From: Chryseobacterium sp.
GTDB lineage: Bacteria; Bacteroidota; Bacteroidia; Flavobacteriales; Weeksellaceae
Direction: 5' to 3'
Assembly (NCBI RefSeq): GCF_008014695.1
Contig: NZ_VOXE01000003.1
Span: forward strand, 62,001-126,000
DNA length: 64,000 bases
Numbering within the stretch: the first letter of the stretch is position 1; each line of letters starts with the position of its first letter. Made by a program: the position numbers and the translations under genes. Below, in pieces: positions 45,256 to 53,956 of this stretch. The notes under the pieces were generated by a model that was given only the letters and a program-made list of their open reading frames with translations, was not told the DNA's origin and made no database searches.

Positions 45256-45984
45256 ATGCAAAACATCTGGCTCGAACGAACCGAACTCCTCATTAAAGAA
45301 AAAGGTCTTGAGAAACTTCAGAATGCTAACCTGCTTGTCATCGGTTTAGGCGGAGTTGGGTCTTTCGCGGCAGAATTTCTGGCAAGAGCGGGAGTCGGAT
45401 TTATGACGATTGTGGATGGAGATACCGTCGATATTACGAATATTAACCGTCAGCTTCCCGCTCTTCATTCAACGGTTGGAAAGGCAAAAGTTGAAATTGT
45501 TGCCGAAAGGATTCTTGACATCAATCCCCGGTTAAGTTTAACAAAAATCAATGAATTCCTGAATCCGGAACGCATGGAAGAAATCATTGATTCCCAGAAA
45601 TTCGATTATATATTAGACTGTATCGACAGTGTGACGCCGAAAATCACACTCATCAAGACCGCAAAGCGTAAAAAAATCAAAATCGTAAGCTGTATGGGAG
45701 CGGGTGGGAAAATGGATCCGGCAAAGGTCATGGTTCGTGACATCAGCAAAACATACAATTGTTATCTGGCAAAAAATGTCCGGAAACGATTGAAAAAAGA
45801 CAATATCAATAAGGGAATACGCTGCGTTTTTTCAAATGAAATTCAGGATGAGGAAAGCCTGAAAATGACCGACGGAACCAATTATAAACGTTCTTTTTAC
45901 GGTACCGTGAGCTTTATGCCTGCCATTTTCGGACTTTATGCAGCTGCGGAAGTCATTAATCATCTAATTAAAAAGCATGACTGA
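45256..45984 (+). CDS. tcdA: tRNA threonylcarbamoyladenosine dehydratase
   Basis: A ThiF/E1-like protein of 242 residues that converts t6A37 to its cyclic form with ATP. VIGLGGVGSFAAEFLARAG is the nucleotide motif, with DGDTVDITNINRQ (the magnesium and ATP site). The gene is tightly linked: it starts two bases after the TatD stop and overlaps rnpA by eight bases. All three are probably one transcript. Confidence 0.93.
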   Translation: MQNIWLERTELLIKEKGLEKLQNANLLVIGLGGVGSFAAEFLARAGVGFMTIVDGDTVDITNINRQLPALHSTVGKAKVEIVAERILDINPRLSLTKINEFLNPERMEEIIDSQKFDYILDCIDSVTPKITLIKTAKRKKIKIVSCMGAGGKMDPAKVMVRDISKTYNCYLAKNVRKRLKKDNINKGIRCVFSNEIQDEESLKMTDGTNYKRSFYGTVSFMPAIFGLYAAAEVINHLIKKHD

Positions 45985-46357
45985 TTTTAAATTTCCCAAA
46001 GCAGAAAAACTGAAACAAAAAAGGGAAATCGATTTGCTTTTTGCGAAAGGAAAGTGGCTTTCCCTTGAAAATCTGAGGATCATTTCGATTGATCTGGACA
46101 AAAATCCGCAGGAAGATTTTGAAATTGCCAATCAAAAATTTGGAGTATCGGTTTCAAAAAAATATTTCAAAAGAGCCACTGACCGGAACCGCATCAAAAG
46201 ACTGTTGCGCGAAGTTTACCGCCATAACAAAGATCTGTTTCTGGAACATTTTGGTCTTCATTCTGTTTCCATGCTTTTCTGGGTTTCCGGCGAAAAGCCA
46301 TCCGATCTAAAATCTCTTGAAGATAATTTTGTAAACCTCTGTAAATCAAAAAAATAA
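45977..46357 (+). CDS. rnpA: Ribonuclease P protein component
   Basis: A 126-residue RNA-binding protein that helps the RNase P RNA mature tRNA 5' ends. The RNR motif is in ATDRNRIKRLLREVYRH, and FGVSVSKKYFK precedes it. It overlaps the tcdA tail by eight bases. In most bacteria rnpA is next to rpmH and dnaA, but here it is with tRNA-modifying genes. Confidence 0.93.
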   Translation: MTDFKFPKAEKLKQKREIDLLFAKGKWLSLENLRIISIDLDKNPQEDFEIANQKFGVSVSKKYFKRATDRNRIKRLLREVYRHNKDLFLEHFGLHSVSMLFWVSGEKPSDLKSLEDNFVNLCKSKK

Positions 46358-46418
46358 TTTCCAGAGACTCACCTGCTTTTTGTAAATTTGGTTAGACTTA
46401 ACCATTAAATTTACGCAA

Positions 46419-47033
46419 ATGCTGGAAAATATTCCCTATTTACCTTACGCAATCAGCGCTTTCATCGGCATTGGTTTGGCCGCAGCAACCGGCTTCAGGG
46501 TTTTTCTTCCCATGTTCGCCGTGAGTCTGGCTTCATTTATGGGCTGGATCCCGATGCATGAAAATTTTGACTGGTTGGCAGGACTTCCTATACTGATCAC
46601 GACAGGAATTGCGACGGTCGTGGAAATTCTGGCATATTACATTCCATTTGTAGATCATCTTTTAGATACGATGTCGGTTCCGTTGGCGACCATTGCAGGT
46701 TCGGTGATGTTTGCGAGTCAGTTTGCGGATATCGGAACTTTTCCGCAATGGGCTTTGGCTTTGATTGCTGGTGGTGGTACCGCAGCGGTCATCAGTTCGG
46801 GGTTCGCAGGAACGCGCGCTGCGTCGACCGCTACCACAGGAGGTTTGGGGAATTCGGTGGTGGCGACAACAGAGACCGCGGGAGCCGGAATCATGTCGTT
46901 TTTAGCATTGGCAGCACCGGTGATCGCATTTGTTGCAACGTTACTTCTGCTGATTACTGTATTTGTTTTAGGCAAAAAAATTTGGCGACGTCTGCGCCGT
47001 ACTGGTAAGGATAATGCTCCGAATCCAACATAG
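46419..47033 (+). CDS. DUF4126 membrane protein
   Basis: A 204-residue protein with several hydrophobic helices (about 8-30, 48-75, 85-105, 110-130, 160-190). The N-terminal pattern GIGLAAATGFRVFLPMFAVSLA is characteristic of DUF4126. Glycine- and alanine-rich helices and no polar catalytic residues suggest a transporter-like or structural membrane role; the function is unknown. A terminator follows, at 47041-47068. Confidence 0.85.
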   Translation: MLENIPYLPYAISAFIGIGLAAATGFRVFLPMFAVSLASFMGWIPMHENFDWLAGLPILITTGIATVVEILAYYIPFVDHLLDTMSVPLATIAGSVMFASQFADIGTFPQWALALIAGGGTAAVISSGFAGTRAASTATTGGLGNSVVATTETAGAGIMSFLALAAPVIAFVATLLLLITVFVLGKKIWRRLRRTGKDNAPNPT

Positions 47034-47040
47034 TAGATAA

Positions 47041-47068
47041 AAAAAACGCCCATTGCTGAGCGTTTTTT
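47041..47068. terminator. Bidirectional terminator between convergent genes
   Basis: AAAAAACGC (47041-47049) pairs with GCGTTTTTT (47060-47068) around a 10-base loop. The A and T ends allow use on both strands, between DUF4126 and the minus-strand TPR-like gene. Confidence 0.8.
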
Positions 47069-48789
47069 TATTGATTTTTTCTCAATTCTTTGATTTCCTG
47101 AATCCGGGTATCGAAAATCACTTTCTTTTCCGGATGTTTTTCAGATAAGATTCCGTATGCTTTGATGGCTTTCGAAAAGAGTTTCTGGTCTGTATAAATT
47201 TTCGCCAGCGTTTCAGTCATGAGATGGGAAATATCATCTCCTTTTTCCTTAACCACAAAAGTAGATTCTTCTTTCAGCTGAGAGATTCTCGGTTCTTTCT
47301 CAATAAAGTTTTCGATCACTTTAGTTTTGATCTCTTCTCTTGAAACCTCCCCCTTTTCTTCATTTTTTGAAGAATTCCTGTCGATTTTCAGCCAGTTTTG
47401 CCAGGTATTGATGAAAGTGGGAACATTGCTATCAGGAAGTGCAGCAGGTTCTGAAACTGCTTTTGCTTCCTTCTTATCCTCGTTATCTTCTTTTTTTGAA
47501 TCAATTGCCGAGACGTTCTGCGTGAAAAAAGATACATTGAAAACAGGTCTTTCATCGGATTTGGCTTCCGCTGGAGGAGCGATTTGTGGCTCCGATTTAG
47601 TGTTAATTGGTGCGGAAATGACCGGTTTTTCGACAGGTTTGTCTTCTGAAACCTGAGCTTTACTGATTAATGAATCCGGAATGTTATTGGAAAATTGCAT
47701 CGGTTTCCAGACTGGTTTTTCAGAATCAACAGTATTAATATTGGTTTCAGCAGGTTTTTCTGTTTTAATGAGGTTATTTTCATCAGAATTTTCCGGTTTT
47801 TCAGGAACTTTTAGGCTGTCTTTCCCTTCACTTTCAGATACCGCCGCCTTTGGAGTCGTAATTTCGAAACTTTGGATGTCGGAGAAATTCACATCGGTAT
47901 TCTGAACAGGTTCTTCTTCTTTCTTAGCCGGTTCTTTTTTAGTGCGCTGGACTTTTGCTTCCACCTCTGCAATCAGGCGCTTCATTTCCTCATCATTTTT
48001 ATCCGTTTGAGGTTTCGGAATTTTATACGTCTCCGAATTTGAACCGGCAGAAATTTTAATTTCCGGCAGAAATTCGTCGAGACCATGAAAACTCAGTTCA
48101 GCAGCATTCTCAACCGTTCCTACGACAGCAGAAATTGTACCCGGATGAATAACCGTTTCAGTTGAAAAAGTTTCAGGCTTTACCACTTCTGAACTCTGAT
48201 CAGGCTGCACCTGAAGAGGTTCGCTTTTGATTTCCTGCGAGACTTCTTCAACAAAAGGTTTTTCCGCTTCCGGAATCTTCGCTGCAGTTGGATTTTGTGT
48301 AACAATCTGTCCGGATTCTTTTGTGGATTCGATATCAATTACTTCATTCTCCCTTTCCATAAAATCTTCTTCCCCTTCAAATAAAATCCGGTTCAGGGCG
48401 CCTTTAACAAATACAGGTTCCGGCGCAATAACGGGTACAGCTTTAATCTCTTCGTAAACTGTTTTCGGCTGCTCTTCGCTTTGCTCTTCTATAATTCCCG
48501 ATGTCTTTGCTTCGGATTTTTGAATAACGCTTTCTTCCGGAATGTTTTTCTCCTGGAAGTTTTTCGTGATGAACTGATACAGTATTTTTTTATCGGTGGT
48601 GTAAGCCGCTGTCCTGGAAAGTTCTGCCTGATAATTTTCAGGACTGAATTTCCGGGTTGCGAATAAATGCAGGGCCCTGATATTCTGGATATATGGAAAC
48701 TTACCGATTTCCTGTTCGAAGGTGTTTATATCTTCGGAACGGAGGTTTTCGGGATTTCTGATTACTTCTAAAATTCTGGTATTTATCAT
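47068..48789 (-). CDS. Long disordered protein with a TPR-like C-terminus
   Basis: A 573-residue protein. Residues 1-85 form a compact helical part (MINTRILEVIRNPENL ... FPYIQNIRALHLFATRKFS). The middle, from about 95 to 450, is low-complexity: rich in Glu, Lys, Ser, Val and Pro (stretches such as KPVEKPVISAPINTK) and probably disordered. The end (about 480-570) is helical, with ISHLMTETLAKIYTDQKLFSKAIKAYGILSEKHPEKK, a TPR-like motif. I recognise no family name. There is no signal peptide. Its start lies two bases from the lptE stop, so they are cotranscribed. Confidence 0.75.
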   Translation of the reverse strand: MINTRILEVIRNPENLRSEDINTFEQEIGKFPYIQNIRALHLFATRKFSPENYQAELSRTAAYTTDKKILYQFITKNFQEKNIPEESVIQKSEAKTSGIIEEQSEEQPKTVYEEIKAVPVIAPEPVFVKGALNRILFEGEEDFMERENEVIDIESTKESGQIVTQNPTAAKIPEAEKPFVEEVSQEIKSEPLQVQPDQSSEVVKPETFSTETVIHPGTISAVVGTVENAAELSFHGLDEFLPEIKISAGSNSETYKIPKPQTDKNDEEMKRLIAEVEAKVQRTKKEPAKKEEEPVQNTDVNFSDIQSFEITTPKAAVSESEGKDSLKVPEKPENSDENNLIKTEKPAETNINTVDSEKPVWKPMQFSNNIPDSLISKAQVSEDKPVEKPVISAPINTKSEPQIAPPAEAKSDERPVFNVSFFTQNVSAIDSKKEDNEDKKEAKAVSEPAALPDSNVPTFINTWQNWLKIDRNSSKNEEKGEVSREEIKTKVIENFIEKEPRISQLKEESTFVVKEKGDDISHLMTETLAKIYTDQKLFSKAIKAYGILSEKHPEKKVIFDTRIQEIKELRKNQ

Positions 48790-48790
48790 G

Positions 48791-49327
48791 TTACCAATTG
48801 GCTACAATATCGTTAAAAATTTTGTTGATGATTCTTTCATTCACTAATTTAACCTGTGAAACTTCTATCTGATTGATGTCGAGATCGCTGCTGAACACCG
48901 CTTCATCAGAATAAGTCCGGTCGAAACTTTTTTCCGGCTCAATTTTATTTTCGTAATGCACTTTCACGGTTATGGTAAGTTTGTTCTGGGCCGCCTGAAT
49001 ATTCCCGCCCGGAGAATCTACGGGACTTGAAATAGTAGTCGGCGAAATGATATAATCGGAAATTTCCCCTTCAATTAAGATATCCGGATTTTCCTTGGTT
49101 CCCTTTAAGGTGGTTCGTTGCAGAAAACGGTTTTGGATATCGGTTGAAAACTGCTGCGCCAGACTCGGGTTTACCAGAGCTGCATTATTGGGAAAATCGC
49201 TGATCTGAATGGTTTTGGTTTCCGGACTGAGTGATGAACCCGTGAAACTGTAACACGACTGGAAAAGAATGGTAAAAAGGAATAAGAATCCCGTGAAAGC
49301 TGTAAATTTTCTGATGTTAAAATTCAT
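48791..49327 (-). CDS. lptE: LPS-assembly lipoprotein LptE-like
   Basis: A 178-residue lipoprotein (lipobox LFQSC, C25). The rest is a beta-rich Bacteroidetes LptE pattern: TIQISDFPNNAALVNPSLAQQFSTDI with FLQRT nearby, and an alternating-strand middle. It probably holds the LptD barrel for lipopolysaccharide export. I chose the ATG at 49327; a TTG at 49339 is an alternative. It starts two bases after the sigma-54 activator stop and so shares its operon. Confidence 0.85.
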   Translation of the reverse strand: MNFNIRKFTAFTGFLFLFTILFQSCYSFTGSSLSPETKTIQISDFPNNAALVNPSLAQQFSTDIQNRFLQRTTLKGTKENPDILIEGEISDYIISPTTISSPVDSPGGNIQAAQNKLTITVKVHYENKIEPEKSFDRTYSDEAVFSSDLDINQIEVSQVKLVNERIINKIFNDIVANW

Positions 49328-49328
49328 A

Positions 49329-50606
49329 TTAATCGTCAAGATTATACTGTTTGATTTTTCGGTAAAGGGTCCGCTGTGAAATTCCGAGTTCGTCGGCTGC
49401 TTTGTTTCTGCGTCCTTTATGTTTTTCGAGTGCCTTCACAATAAGTTCCCTTTCATTATTCTGAAGCGAAAGTGAGTCGGGCTTTGCCTCCTCCATTTCA
49501 ATGTCTTCCACATCATCATATTCCTCATTGGTATCGGAAAAAATAGCCGGATTGTGCACCTGAGGTTTGTTGTTTTCAAAATACAGCAGCGAATTCGGAT
49601 TCTGGGACTGCGTTTCGGGCGTGAAGACCCTGTTGATAAGGTTTTTTTCCTGATTGCTCAAGTCCCCGTTGCCGCGGTTTTTAATAAGTTCGGAAGTTAG
49701 GGATTTTAAATCATTAAGGTCATTGCGCATGTCGAAAAGGATCTTGTACATGATTTCCCTTTCCGAATGAAATTCATTTGAAGAGACTGCATTTCCCCTT
49801 TGAATAACAGCAGGAAGCTGAGCCTGCATCGGAATATATTCACTAAGTTTTACAGAATTTACGGTTCTGTTTTGTTCAACCACCGTCATCTGTTCCACGA
49901 GGTTTCGCAACTGACGGATATTTCCGGGAAATGGGTAATTTTCAAGATATGTTACAGCATCTTCAGTTAAAACCAGTTCCGGCATCCTGTATTTTTCGGC
50001 AAAATCAATGGCAAATTTCCGGAAAAGCAAGTGAATATCTCCTTTTCTTTCGCGCAAAGGCGGCATATCAATCTGTACCGTATTCAACCGGTAATATAAA
50101 TCCTCACGGAAGCGGCTGTCATCAATCGCCTTCAGCATATTCACGTTGGTGGCCGCGACAATTCTCACATTGGTTTTCTGAATCTGGGAAGATCCCACTT
50201 TCATAAATTCGCCGCTTTCCAGAACGCGGAGCAGTCTGACCTGAGTCTGCAAAGGCAGTTCGCCCACCTCATCCAGAAAAATGGTTCCGCCATCTGCCAC
50301 TTCAAAATATCCTTTTCTGGTAGAAGTTGCCCCTGTAAATGCTCCTTTTTCGTGTCCGAAAAGTTCAGAATCAATGGTTCCTTCAGGAATTGCACCACAG
50401 TTTACGACAATATACGGCTGGTGTTTTCTGCGCGATTCGGAATGGATGATTTTCGGAATAAATTCTTTTCCAACACCCGATTCCCCCATTACTAAAACAG
50501 AAATATCGGTTGGAGCCACCTGATTGGCTTTTTCAAGGGCGCGGTTAAGTGCCGGGAAATTTCCGATGATGCCGAAACGGGTTTTAATGGATTGTAAATC
50601 TGTCAT
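49329..50606 (-). CDS. Sigma-54-dependent transcriptional activator
   Basis: A 425-residue enhancer-binding protein without a receiver domain. Walker A is GESGVGKE (41-48), the sigma-54 loop GAFTGA is at 88-93 (EKGAFTGATSTRKG), Walker B is GGTIFLDEVGEL and the C-terminal Fis helix-turn-helix is NKAADELGISQRTLYRKIKQY. I chose the ATG at 50606 (MTDLQSIKTR); an upstream ATG at 50732 would add 42 residues unlike the family. The gene is in the miaB-lptE run. It has no N-terminal sensor domain, so how it is controlled is not visible. Confidence 0.93.
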   Translation of the reverse strand: MTDLQSIKTRFGIIGNFPALNRALEKANQVAPTDISVLVMGESGVGKEFIPKIIHSESRRKHQPYIVVNCGAIPEGTIDSELFGHEKGAFTGATSTRKGYFEVADGGTIFLDEVGELPLQTQVRLLRVLESGEFMKVGSSQIQKTNVRIVAATNVNMLKAIDDSRFREDLYYRLNTVQIDMPPLRERKGDIHLLFRKFAIDFAEKYRMPELVLTEDAVTYLENYPFPGNIRQLRNLVEQMTVVEQNRTVNSVKLSEYIPMQAQLPAVIQRGNAVSSNEFHSEREIMYKILFDMRNDLNDLKSLTSELIKNRGNGDLSNQEKNLINRVFTPETQSQNPNSLLYFENNKPQVHNPAIFSDTNEEYDDVEDIEMEEAKPDSLSLQNNERELIVKALEKHKGRRNKAADELGISQRTLYRKIKQYNLDD

Positions 50607-50670
50607 TTTTCTAAATTTTCTATGATTCCGAAGACGTTTAAGAGGTTCAATTTCCTTTAAAGCAGAATAT

Positions 50671-52119
50671 TTAAACCACGGCTGAAGTAGCTTGCGTCCC
50701 CAAAAGTGTGCCCTGGGTATTTCCGTACACAAAAACTGACACCATGTCGCCTAATTTCTGGCCTACCTGTTTATCAAAAACACAGACGGCGTTCTGGGAA
50801 TTCCTGCCTTTCCACTGGTTTTCATTTTTTCTGGAAGTGCCTTCAATAAGGATTTCGTGGCTTCTGCCTACATAACCCTCCATTCTTTTCCGGGAAAGTT
50901 CGCCCTGCAGCGCGATTACTTCGGCTAATCTTCTCTGTTTCACATCGGCCGGAATATCATCTTCCATTTTTTTATGGGCCGGAGTTCCGGGTCTTTCAGA
51001 ATAGGCAAACATATAACCGTAATCATATTCCACTTCTCTCATTAAAGATAAGGTGAGCTGATGATCTTCTTCGGTTTCGCCACAAAATCCGATGATCATA
51101 TCCTGGGAAAATGAAATATCAGGAACCAGTTCTTTGGCTTTACTGATCAAACTGAGGTATTCCTCGCGCGTATGTTGTCTGTTCATTTTTTCGAGCATCG
51201 TATTGCTTCCGCTTTGCACAGGAAGGTGAATGTATTTGCAGATATTGGCGTGTTCTGCCATTACTTTAAACACCTCTGTCGTCATATCATGCGGATTCGA
51301 TGTTGAAAAACGGATGCGCATCTCTGGAACCGCAACAGCAACCATTTCAAGGAGTTTTGCAAAACTCACTGCGGTAAGTTTCTGCATTTCCGTGGCGTTT
51401 TTAAAATCTTTTTTCGCACCGCCACCGTACCATAGATACGAATCTACGTTCTGTCCGAGAAGTGTAATTTCTTTGTAACCACTGTTCCACAATCCTTTAC
51501 ATTCTTCAATAATCGAATGTGGATCGCGGCTTCGCTCCCGGCCGCGCGTAAAAGGAACCACGCAGAATGTGCACATATTGTCGCAGCCACGCGTGATCGT
51601 TACAAAAGCAGTAACGCCGTTTCCGCCCAAACGGACAGGATTGATGTCAGCATAAGTTTCTTCCTTCGAAAGAATAACGTTGATGGCATCTCTTCCGTCG
51701 TCGGTTTCTTTTAATAAATTCGGCAAATCTCTGTACGCATCTGGACCAACCACGAGATCCACAAGCTGTTCTTCTTCAAGAAATTTTGTTTTGAGTCGTT
51801 CGGCCATGCATCCGAGTACTCCAACAGTAAGGTTGGGTCTTTCTTTTTTCAGATTTTTAAATTGGGAAAGCCTCATCCTTACAGTCTGTTCTGCTTTTTC
51901 GCGGATTGAGCAGGTATTTAAAAGAATAAGATCTGCTTCTTCCGGCTTTAACGTCGTGTTGTAGCCCTGTTCGTTAAGGATGGACGCCACGATTTCGGAA
52001 TCGGAGAAATTCATCTGGCAGCCGTAGCTTTCCAGAAAAAGTTTTTTGGAATTGGCGGGTTTCTCTGCGATGGCAAAGGCTTCACCCTGTTTGGTCTCGT
52101 CTATATATTTGTCCTGCAC
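50671..52119 (-). CDS. miaB: tRNA-2-methylthio-N6-dimethylallyladenosine synthase
   Basis: A radical SAM enzyme of 482 residues that adds a methylthio group to i6A37 of tRNA. The N-terminal iron-sulfur cysteines are in [22 protein letters not shown] and [10 protein letters not shown]; the radical SAM cluster is CDNMCTFC. The C-terminal TRAM domain is present. It is the first gene of a run that continues into the sigma-54 activator, 64 bases on. Confidence 0.95.
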   Translation of the reverse strand: MQDKYIDETKQGEAFAIAEKPANSKKLFLESYGCQMNFSDSEIVASILNEQGYNTTLKPEEADLILLNTCSIREKAEQTVRMRLSQFKNLKKERPNLTVGVLGCMAERLKTKFLEEEQLVDLVVGPDAYRDLPNLLKETDDGRDAINVILSKEETYADINPVRLGGNGVTAFVTITRGCDNMCTFCVVPFTRGRERSRDPHSIIEECKGLWNSGYKEITLLGQNVDSYLWYGGGAKKDFKNATEMQKLTAVSFAKLLEMVAVAVPEMRIRFSTSNPHDMTTEVFKVMAEHANICKYIHLPVQSGSNTMLEKMNRQHTREEYLSLISKAKELVPDISFSQDMIIGFCGETEEDHQLTLSLMREVEYDYGYMFAYSERPGTPAHKKMEDDIPADVKQRRLAEVIALQGELSRKRMEGYVGRSHEILIEGTSRKNENQWKGRNSQNAVCVFDKQVGQKLGDMVSVFVYGNTQGTLLGTQATSAVV

Positions 52120-52231
52120 GCTGTAAGTTTTTATGGGTGATTAAGCGAAATAATTTAATAAAATCACCGCAATTTTTAAAGTGCAAAGATAAGAATTTTT
52201 ATGACAGAATGGCAGGCAACGGAAGAGAGTC

Positions 52232-52951
52232 TTAGGGTATTGGTATGGCAATTGGAAATCTAAATTTTGCCCTGATAGGATAGTCGTGAATTCTGGCAGG
52301 TTCCACCTTAGTTTTTTTGATTGTCCGTTTTATTGCACCTAAAATCATTTCATCAAATTCTTTCAGTCCCGAACTCTCCACCATTTCCAGATTTTCCAAT
52401 TCCCCTAACTGGTTAATATAAAACGTCGTCTGAATTTTTAATGTGCCTTTGCCTTTAAATCCAAAATCAGAAAAATCAATCTTTTTTACAACTTCCTTAC
52501 GAAAATTTTCAATATCAAATGTAGAAGGTTTCATGTAATCTGTAAGCACATAATCCTTTTTGTAATTTTCAAATAGGTCATCGGGATAAAGTAATATTCG
52601 TGCAATGGAGGCGGTTGGTTTTCCATCAATTTTCGCAGGAATCCATTTATCCATATCTTTTATCACTTCTTTTGTCATCTCGTAAGAACATTTGTTATCC
52701 TGTGAAGAAAAGTTCTCTATCATTTCAGCTGAATTATCGGGTTTTATCAATACGAAAGCAACATAAAATTCCTTTTTGTCCTCACATGGTTTAATTTTTT
52801 TTTCGAGAAGAATTTTATGAAAGTCTTTGTAAAATTCCGGAAAGCCACCAATATAGCAGTGCTGATCCCTCGGGAAAAAAGGTTCACCATATGCTTTTTG
52901 TGCATTGAAAAACGCAGAAATCAAACAAAATAACAGCAGGTATTTTTTCAT
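52232..52951 (-). CDS. Secreted TonB-C-like protein 1
   Basis: A 239-residue protein with a signal peptide (to about residue 17, ending FFNAQ). A C-terminal domain (about 150-239) has the TonB C-terminal look: KGKGTLKIQTTFYINQLGELENLEMVESSGLKEFDEMIL, then AIKRTIKKTKVEPA. There is no membrane anchor, so unlike TonB it is periplasmic. It is the last of three minus-strand genes of this type (52232, 52990, 53532). Function unknown; TonB-like peptidoglycan or partner binding is a guess. Confidence 0.75.
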   Translation of the reverse strand: MKKYLLLFCLISAFFNAQKAYGEPFFPRDQHCYIGGFPEFYKDFHKILLEKKIKPCEDKKEFYVAFVLIKPDNSAEMIENFSSQDNKCSYEMTKEVIKDMDKWIPAKIDGKPTASIARILLYPDDLFENYKKDYVLTDYMKPSTFDIENFRKEVVKKIDFSDFGFKGKGTLKIQTTFYINQLGELENLEMVESSGLKEFDEMILGAIKRTIKKTKVEPARIHDYPIRAKFRFPIAIPIP

Positions 52952-52989
52952 CTCTCTTTTAGAATAGACTTATTTTGGACTTGAGGGTG

Positions 52990-53472
52990 TTAAATATCAA
53001 AATTATCGGTACGGAAATTTATTTTCTGGCGGATTTTAGAATCTACAGGAACGCCACTGCAGCTCGCCGGAATCCAGGTCGGATAAATTTTCTTCATCAC
53101 CAGTTCCAGATCACGGTAAAGCAAGTTGCTGTTCGGAACCTCTGGTTTGAGAATAAAATTCTGAAGCTTTCCTTCCTTGTCAACGAACATAATCAGTTCA
53201 AAAATTCCGTTAACCGAATACACGCCGCTGTCAAGATAACTCTTCATGTTTTTGAAAAGGGATTCTTTGAAGACATTTTCGCCACCCGAAAACTGGGCAT
53301 AAATGGGATTTTCACATTTCAGCCGGTAAAACTCAGCGGCATTGTTTAAATCAAAAGACACCGAAATCCTGCCGAACTCTTTAACATTTTCTGAAATTTC
53401 ACTGTCCTCAATAAGGTTTTGGGCGGAAGTAAAACCAAAAGCAAAAATCAGAAGTAGAAATATATTTTTCAT
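52990..53472 (-). CDS. Secreted TonB-C-like protein 2
   Basis: A 160-residue protein with a signal peptide (starting at the ATG at 53472, MKNIFLLLIFAFGF, cut near FTSAQ). The C-terminal part is similar to its neighbours: GIFELIMFVDKEGKLQNFILKPE, LVMKKIYPTWIPASCSGVPVDSKIRQ. Proteins 2 and 3 share the pattern IDVDGKIKNLQ / VDKEGKLQNF and W.PASxxGxPVxSK, so they are paralogues. An upstream ATG at 53499 would add nine residues. Confidence 0.75.
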   Translation of the reverse strand: MKNIFLLLIFAFGFTSAQNLIEDSEISENVKEFGRISVSFDLNNAAEFYRLKCENPIYAQFSGGENVFKESLFKNMKSYLDSGVYSVNGIFELIMFVDKEGKLQNFILKPEVPNSNLLYRDLELVMKKIYPTWIPASCSGVPVDSKIRQKINFRTDNFDI

Positions 53473-53531
53473 GTTTTGAATTTTGATTAAAATTAGCATT
53501 TTTTTTGATTACCAAATAACAGAGGAAGCGT

Positions 53532-53945
53532 TTAATCACCGTGATCAAAATGATCCGAAGTAAAAGTAACGTTCAACACATATTTTGATTCAACCGGTTG
53601 CCCGTTTCTTGAGGCGGGCTTCCACTTCTTTTTTATTCTTTTCACGGCAAACATCATGTCCTCAATAAACATTTCACTGTTCTGTACTTTGGGCAAAATC
53701 TGCAGGTTTTTGATTTTTCCGTTCACGTCAATGTCGAAAATAAAATGAAAAAGGCCGTTCGCCGCATACTGCTTCATGTCAATATACCCATTCACCATCT
53801 TATGAAATTCGGCTTTGAAGGCTTCATCCCCACCGGGAAATTCTGCCTTTTCCGTGTAGCCAGTTCCGGACTGTTTGCCGGCCGACGCAGTCTGACCAAA
53901 CGCCAGAGCAGCGGAAAAAAACAGCAAAATAAAAAGTTTTTTCAT
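53532..53945 (-). CDS. Secreted TonB-C-like protein 3
   Basis: A 137-residue protein, the shortest of three tandem paralogues. Residues 1-20 are a signal peptide (ending AFGQ), then FPGGDEAFKAEFHKMVNGY and a C-terminal TonB-like part, FHFIFDIDVNGKIKNLQILPK with KPASRNGQPVESKYV. It ends with an acidic/histidine tail (TSDHFDHGD). lysA starts 11 bases beyond the gene's start, on the same strand, so transcription probably comes from lysA. Confidence 0.75.
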   Translation of the reverse strand: MKKLFILLFFSAALAFGQTASAGKQSGTGYTEKAEFPGGDEAFKAEFHKMVNGYIDMKQYAANGLFHFIFDIDVNGKIKNLQILPKVQNSEMFIEDMMFAVKRIKKKWKPASRNGQPVESKYVLNVTFTSDHFDHGD

Positions 53946-53956
53946 TATCGGTTATT

